A program made the position numbers and the translations under genes. From contig CAMWWA010000006.1 of NCBI GenBank assembly GCA_947177825.1, forward strand, positions 1 to 18,172: DNA of 18,172 bases, in the 5' to 3' direction. This DNA comes from an uncultured Clostridia bacterium. GTDB taxonomy: Bacteria > Bacillota > Clostridia > Christensenellales > Borkfalkiaceae. This document shows positions 15,123-18,172 of the stretch, one piece after another; the first letter of the stretch is position 1, and each line of letters begins with the position of its first letter. The notes beneath the pieces are model-generated. The model did not search any database. It saw only the letters and a program-made list of their open reading frames with translations, and was not told where the DNA came from.

Positions 15123-16045
15123 TTAAATTTCTTCACTTGATAAAGCGCAACGTAAAGCTGTTTTTAAAGGACAAGGGCATGGTGCTCACCTCGCTTATAA
15201 CGCCGCTTATTCTGCTTATTCTGTTTGCAACCTTCCTGGGCAATATTTATCGCAATACCTTCAGGGAAAATCTTCCCGAGGGCTTCGAGGTGAGCAATAA
15301 GATTATCAACGGTTTAGTGGGCGGACAGCTGTGCTCGTCGCTGATTGCCGTTTCCTGCGTGACGGTTGCGTTCTGTGCAAACTTTTTAATGGTGCTGGAT
15401 AAAGTCAACGGCGCGCGCGACGACCTTATGATGTCGCCCGTAAAACATTCCACGCTTGCGCTCGGCTACTACGCCGCAACGGTTATTAGCACGCTGGTCA
15501 TCTGTCTTATCGCAACGGGGGCGTGCCTCGTTTATCTTGGGTGCACGGGCTGGTTTTTAAGCTTTGCGGACGTAATGCTCGTCCTTTCGGACATAATTAT
15601 TCTCACGCTGTTCGGCACGGTGCTGTCGGCAATAGTCAACACTTTCCTCTCGTCGCAGGGGCAGATTTCGGCGGTGGGCACGATTGTTTCCGCAGGCTAC
15701 GGCTTCATTTGCGGCGCGTATATGCCCCTGTCACAGTTCGGCGCGGGCGTAAGGAACACGGTCATGTTTCTTCCCGGAACGTACGGCACGTCGCTGGTGC
15801 GCAACCATATGCTGGGCGGCGTCTTAAAAGAAATGACCGCCGCCGGTTTTCCCGACGGGGTCGTAACAGGTATTAAGGATTCGGTAGACTGCAACCTCTA
15901 TTTCTTCGATAGAGGCGTGAGTACGGGCGTTATGTACGCGGTTATGCTGGGCGCAATAGCCCTGCTCGTCGGCGTATACGTCGCAATCAATCTTATTCCG
16001 CGCCGTTCAGATAGAGCGAAGGCGCAACGCCGAAATATTTCTTGA
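15119..16045 (+). CDS. ABC-2 type exporter permease
   Basis: A 308-residue membrane subunit with six hydrophobic segments at about 22-41, 66-90, 113-137, 147-172, 183-203 and 270-292, plus an extracellular loop after the first and a larger one between the fifth and sixth. The sequence AVGTIVSAGYGFICGAYMPLSQFG matches the conserved ABC-2 region before the last loop. It begins in the ATGA overlap with the ATPase gene. The last 53 bases (15993-16045) are shared with the opposite-strand AraC gene. They encode a basic tail, RRSDRAKAQRRNIS, after the final helix. No terminator could be found between the two convergent genes. Confidence 0.93.
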   Translation: MIKFLHLIKRNVKLFLKDKGMVLTSLITPLILLILFATFLGNIYRNTFRENLPEGFEVSNKIINGLVGGQLCSSLIAVSCVTVAFCANFLMVLDKVNGARDDLMMSPVKHSTLALGYYAATVISTLVICLIATGACLVYLGCTGWFLSFADVMLVLSDIIILTLFGTVLSAIVNTFLSSQGQISAVGTIVSAGYGFICGAYMPLSQFGAGVRNTVMFLPGTYGTSLVRNHMLGGVLKEMTAAGFPDGVVTGIKDSVDCNLYFFDRGVSTGVMYAVMLGAIALLVGVYVAINLIPRRSDRAKAQRRNIS

Positions 16046-16727
16046 ACACGCGCGAAAAGTAAAGCGGTTCGGAAAAGCCGCAGGCTTCGGCAATCTGCGT
16101 AACCGTGTAGTCCGAATAGCGGTTTGTCATACCCGATAATATTATGCTTCTGGCGCGCTCCATTCTCGCCCTGGTCAGGTATTCGTGAGGAGTCGCGCCA
16201 ACCTCTTTTTTGAAAAGTTTGCGCACGTAATCGTAGTTTAAGGGTAGGGTGCGTATAAAGCTTTCCAGCGAATAGGTAGGGTCGCTGACGTGTTTTTCCG
16301 CGTCCTCGATAACCGCTTTTACCGCAGGCGAAAAGCCGTCGGGCGCACAGTATGCAACTATCAGCGCCGCAATCAAGCCGCCGTATGCCGAAAGCACGCC
16401 CCCGCGCCGCCTGCCGTCCGTACTGCCGTAATTAAGGGCACGGGCTGCCGCGTCGCACAAATCGCGCGCGTCGTCCGCAGGAATCTTTGTTGCGGTTTTA
16501 AGCGGCAGCAGCGCCTTGTCCAGCACTACGCGCACCGCGTTTCCGCTGCGCAGGCAACGTGGGATGAGTGGAGGGAGTACAACCGCGTCGCCCTGTACGC
16601 AGTCGAAAGTCTGTCCGTCCGTATCCAGCCGTCCGCCGGCTTCAAAGCAAATCACTTCAAAGTCGCCGTGCGCGTGCGCGGCGGCGTTTCCGCCCTGTAT
16701 CCGTTCTACGGTAGAAATATCGTTCAT
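15993..16727 (-). CDS. AraC-family transcriptional regulator with cupin-type sensor domain
   Basis: A 244-residue regulator. Residues about 15-60 form a cupin-like sugar-sensing strand region (HAHGDFEVICFEAGGRL, then GDAVVLPPLIPR). The C-terminal 100 residues carry the two helix-turn-helix units of the AraC family: SLESFIRTLPLNYDYVRKLFKKEVG, ATPHEYLTRARMERA, then TVTQIAEACGFSEPLYFSRVFKKYFGVAPS. The linker between the units (SGMTNRYSDYT) is a few residues longer than usual. The N-terminus is at ATG 16727 with only a weak ribosome binding site; no better start exists, since the cupin fold begins at once. The 3' end overlaps the convergent permease gene. It is a plausible sugar-responsive activator and a candidate regulator of the pectin operon, though it is not adjacent to it. 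Confidence 0.92.
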   Translation of the reverse strand: MNDISTVERIQGGNAAAHAHGDFEVICFEAGGRLDTDGQTFDCVQGDAVVLPPLIPRCLRSGNAVRVVLDKALLPLKTATKIPADDARDLCDAAARALNYGSTDGRRRGGVLSAYGGLIAALIVAYCAPDGFSPAVKAVIEDAEKHVSDPTYSLESFIRTLPLNYDYVRKLFKKEVGATPHEYLTRARMERARSIILSGMTNRYSDYTVTQIAEACGFSEPLYFSRVFKKYFGVAPSLYLNGAE

Positions 16728-16733
16728 ATCCGT

Positions 16734-16763
16734 ATTATACCATATAATATACGGTTTTGTCCA
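16734..16763 (-). promoter_or_regulatory. Promoter of the AraC-family gene, giving a leaderless transcript
   Basis: On the minus strand TGGACA (complement of 16758-16763), an 18-base spacer and a perfect TATAAT (complement of 16734-16739) with TG one base upstream. Only six bases separate the -10 from the ATG at 16727, so transcription should begin at or beside the start codon. Confidence 0.7.
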
Positions 16764-16784
16764 TATATAATTTTTTTAAGCAAA

Positions 16785-16817
16785 TAAAAAAGCGAGGGGC
16801 TAAAAGCACCCTCGCTT
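16785..16817 (-). terminator. Intrinsic terminator of the rplU-rpmA operon
   Basis: Read leftwards, AAGCGAGGG (complement of 16809-16817) pairs with CCCTCGCTT (complement of 16790-16798), nine base pairs, with two further inner pairs after a bulge. A T-run (complement of A residues 16786-16791) follows. It begins 15 bases after the rpmA stop. Confidence 0.88.
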
Positions 16818-16831
16818 AATTGCGTCTTTAA

Positions 16832-17110
16832 TTATTCGGCTACGGGATAAACGGAAACCTGCTTGCCGTCCTTGCCTACTCTTTCGAACTTAACCTTGCC
16901 GTCAACCAAAGCAAACAAAGTGTCGTCCTTGCCGATGCCTACGTTGTTGCCGGGCTTGAACTTGCTGCCGCGCTGTCTTACAAGGATATTGCCTGCAAGC
17001 ACGCTCTGACCGTCGGCACGCTTAACGCCGAGGTATTTGGGGTTACTGTCTCTGCCGTTATCGGTCGAACCGCCGCCCTTCTTGTGGGCAAATAACTTAA
17101 TCAATAACAT
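16832..17110 (-). CDS. rpmA: 50S ribosomal protein bL27
   Basis: A 92-residue large-subunit protein whose N-terminus reaches the peptidyl transferase centre. The core [28 protein letters not shown] region and the [27 protein letters not shown] stretch are classical. The mature AHKKGG start is preceded by seven residues, MLLIKLF. Firmicutes normally have a nine-or-so residue extension ending in LQFF that the protease Prp removes; this one is shorter and ends in KLF. AGGAGG (complement of 17121-17126) lies ten bases before ATG. Only 21 bases separate it from the rplU stop, so the two form one transcript, with no prp gene between them. Confidence 0.97.
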   Translation of the reverse strand: MLLIKLFAHKKGGGSTDNGRDSNPKYLGVKRADGQSVLAGNILVRQRGSKFKPGNNVGIGKDDTLFALVDGKVKFERVGKDGKQVSVYPVAE

Positions 17111-17131
17111 TCTACTTGGTCCTCCTGTAAA

Positions 17132-17512
17132 TTACTCAGCCGCGGTAGCCTTTTCGGTCTTTGCCGCAGCGGGCTTGGCCTTTGCCGCCGTCTTTTTAGC
17201 GGGTGCGCCTTCGCCGATTGCCGTTACCTTAACGGTAGTGTAGGGCTGTCTGTGACCCTGCTTCTTTCTCTCGTTCTTCTTGGCCTTGTACTTGAAGACG
17301 ATAATCTTCTTTTCCTTGCCGTGAGAGAGCACCTCCGCGGTAACCAGAACCTTTTCAACCTCTTTGCCGACCTTGACGTTCTCGCCGTCCGCCGTTAAAA
17401 CAACGGGGAAGGTGACGGTTGCGCCAACTTCTGCATTCAGCTTTTCCACCTTTAAGGTGTCGCCAACGGAAACTTTATACTGCTTGTTTCCGTTATCGAA
17501 AATTGCGTACAT
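17132..17512 (-). CDS. rplU: 50S ribosomal protein bL21
   Basis: A 126-residue large-subunit protein binding 23S rRNA. The start [20 protein letters not shown] and the closing [22 protein letters not shown] are diagnostic. The usual length is about 103 residues; here an Ala/Lys-rich, low-complexity tail of about 24 residues ([22 protein letters not shown]) is added. I chose ATG at 17512 with AGGAGG (complement of 17520-17525) seven bases upstream. The open frame continues further upstream, but that part is the leader. It is first gene of the rplU-rpmA transcript. Confidence 0.97.
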   Translation of the reverse strand: MYAIFDNGNKQYKVSVGDTLKVEKLNAEVGATVTFPVVLTADGENVKVGKEVEKVLVTAEVLSHGKEKKIIVFKYKAKKNERKKQGHRQPYTTVKVTAIGEGAPAKKTAAKAKPAAAKTEKATAAE

Positions 17513-17620
17513 AAAAAATCCTCCTCTAACCAGTCTCGTCGGATACAAAATTGCCAAAGGCGTAGGCGGCGCTTGAAGTAAAATTTGCGCACTTAAAAAG
17601 CCCGTTCCGAACGGCTCGAG
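17513..17620 (-). promoter_or_regulatory. rplU 5' leader, candidate ribosomal-protein (L21-type) leader
   Basis: About 105 transcribed bases precede rplU. Near the 5' end the leader can fold AGCCGTT (complement of 17610-17616) with AACGGGCT (complement of 17599-17606), seven pairs with one bulged G, followed by a short T-run (complement of 17595-17599): a small terminator-like hairpin. Further stems such as GCC-TTT-GGC follow. Firmicutes often carry an autoregulatory leader before rplU, but I cannot confirm a match to that family by eye. Confidence 0.4.
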
Positions 17621-17624
17621 GATA

Positions 17625-17653
17625 AATATATCATAATAAAGTAGGCAAGTCAA
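17625..17653 (-). promoter_or_regulatory. Sigma-A promoter of rplU-rpmA
   Basis: On the minus strand TTGACT (complement of 17648-17653), a 17-base spacer, and TATATT (complement of 17625-17630) with TG one base upstream. This is one of the strongest promoter matches in the window, as expected for ribosomal protein genes. Confidence 0.8.
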
Positions 17654-17674
17654 GCAATTTTTGCGCACTAACCG

Positions 17675-17680
17675 TATAAT
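17675..17680 (+). promoter_or_regulatory. Possible -10 box for the rightward terminal gene
   Basis: A perfect TATAAT at 17675-17680 lies 55 bases before the ATG at 17736. No convincing -35 was found at 16-18 bases upstream, where the divergent rplU promoter lies, so the call is weak. Confidence 0.4.
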
Positions 17681-17735
17681 TCGGGCTAAAATGCGGCAAA
17701 GTAAAGATAACGAAAATATTTTCAAGGAGAATAAA

Positions 17736-18172
17736 ATGGACAATCTTAAAAGCGACAGCGAAGTTCTGGCGGAAATTTACCGCAACGCACAGTATGCGCA
17801 GGTTTCGATAACCGACCTTCTGCCCGAAGTGGAGGACGAGGAAATCAAGGAAGAGCTTCTGCGCGAGCACGAGGAATACGAAAGAATCTGCTCGGAGGCG
17901 GCAAGCCTTGCAAGCAGATACGAGCTCAACTTAAAGGAGCCTTCGCCCATAAAGAAGGCAATGATGTGGAGCGCGATAAAGATGAACGCCGCAACCGACA
18001 ATTCCAGACAGAACGTTGCGCAGATGATGATTAAGGGCACCGTAAACGGCATTACGTCGCTTAAAACTTCCCTTTCCGACGGCGAATCGATTATGAATAC
18101 CGACGTCAAAAACCTTTTAAAGGAACTCATCGAAATAGAAGAAGGCTTCGAAAAGAAGTTAAAGAAATATCT
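17736..18172 (+). CDS. Small all-helical protein of unknown function, cut by window end
   Basis: 145 codons are visible from ATG at 17736, with AAGGAGA (17724-17730) five bases upstream. The frame is open to the window edge, and the last residues, KKLKKY, look like the natural end of the protein, so little is probably missing. The sequence is almost wholly helical and strongly charged, with a helix plan like a ferritin-like four-helix bundle: [20 protein letters not shown], then [18 protein letters not shown] conserved-looking core, [23 protein letters not shown] (written here only in part), is followed by a Gly-bearing [15 protein letters not shown] segment. Similar small proteins are common and uncharacterised in Clostridia, as far as I recall. 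I see no full set of metal ligands, so no iron-binding claim is made. Confidence 0.8.
   Translation, partial: MDNLKSDSEVLAEIYRNAQYAQVSITDLLPEVEDEEIKEELLREHEEYERICSEAASLASRYELNLKEPSPIKKAMMWSAIKMNAATDNSRQNVAQMMIKGTVNGITSLKTSLSDGESIMNTDVKNLLKELIEIEEGFEKKLKKY

Noticed and set aside
16290..16787. Rightward open frame of 165 codons opposite the AraC gene
   Set aside because: It is antisense to the AraC-family gene and continues through its promoter. No protein family features were seen.
17513..17743. Upstream extension of the rplU reading frame to 17743
   Set aside because: The extension covers the promoter and leader. The AGGAGG at 17520-17525 and the conserved MYAIF start fix the true start at 17512.
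1..18172. CRISPR arrays, tRNA or rRNA genes, insertion sequences and attachment sites
   Set aside because: No regularly spaced repeats, cloverleaf candidates, transposase-like proteins or flanking duplications were noticed on either strand.

Overview
The window reads as a piece of a low-to-medium GC Gram-positive (Clostridia-like Firmicutes) chromosome. The reasons are strong AGGAGG ribosome binding sites, sigma-A type promoters, a CUT1 sugar ABC transporter of the LplB/YtcP type with a lipoprotein binding protein, a LytTR/DUF3021 pair, and a bL27 that keeps an N-terminal extension. A finer placement (for example Christensenellales-like) is only a guess.

Region 1 (1-13220) is a pectin or rhamnogalacturonan oligosaccharide locus. 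A pectinesterase (CE8, cut by the window start) is read leftwards. A long rightward gene set starts from a divergent promoter region full of dyads (676-848). In order it holds an S-component-like membrane protein, two CUT1 permeases, a very large (886 aa) solute-binding lipoprotein, two small four-helix membrane proteins, an MsmX/UgpC-type ATPase, two more small membrane proteins, a GH28 polygalacturonase and a GH105 unsaturated galacturonyl/rhamnogalacturonyl hydrolase. A large hairpin without a U-tract follows the binding-protein gene. A real intrinsic terminator lies inside the gene set at 9670-9706, and the set ends in a second strong terminator at 13191-13220. CE8, GH28 and GH105 all lack signal peptides, so the locus appears to import oligomers first and de-esterify and hydrolyse them in the cytoplasm.

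Region 2 (13284-16045) is a tight four-gene rightward operon: LytTR DNA-binding regulator, DUF3021 membrane protein, ABC-2 ATPase and ABC-2 permease. It resembles a LytTR regulatory system controlling an exporter. The permease gene overlaps by 53 bp, tail to tail, with a leftward AraC-family regulator (15993-16727) whose promoter would give a leaderless or nearly leaderless mRNA.

Region 3 (16785-18172) is housekeeping: leftward rplU-rpmA (bL21, bL27) with promoter, leader and terminator but without the prp protease gene that normally lies between them in Firmicutes, and a rightward partial gene for a small all-helical protein.

The best candidates for something little described are the four small multi-membrane-span proteins that flank the sugar-transport ATPase, and the repeated YTGTGAWACAAT element in the divergent control region. 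No RNA genes, insertion sequences or CRISPR arrays were seen, and no gene-free stretch exceeds 300 bases.
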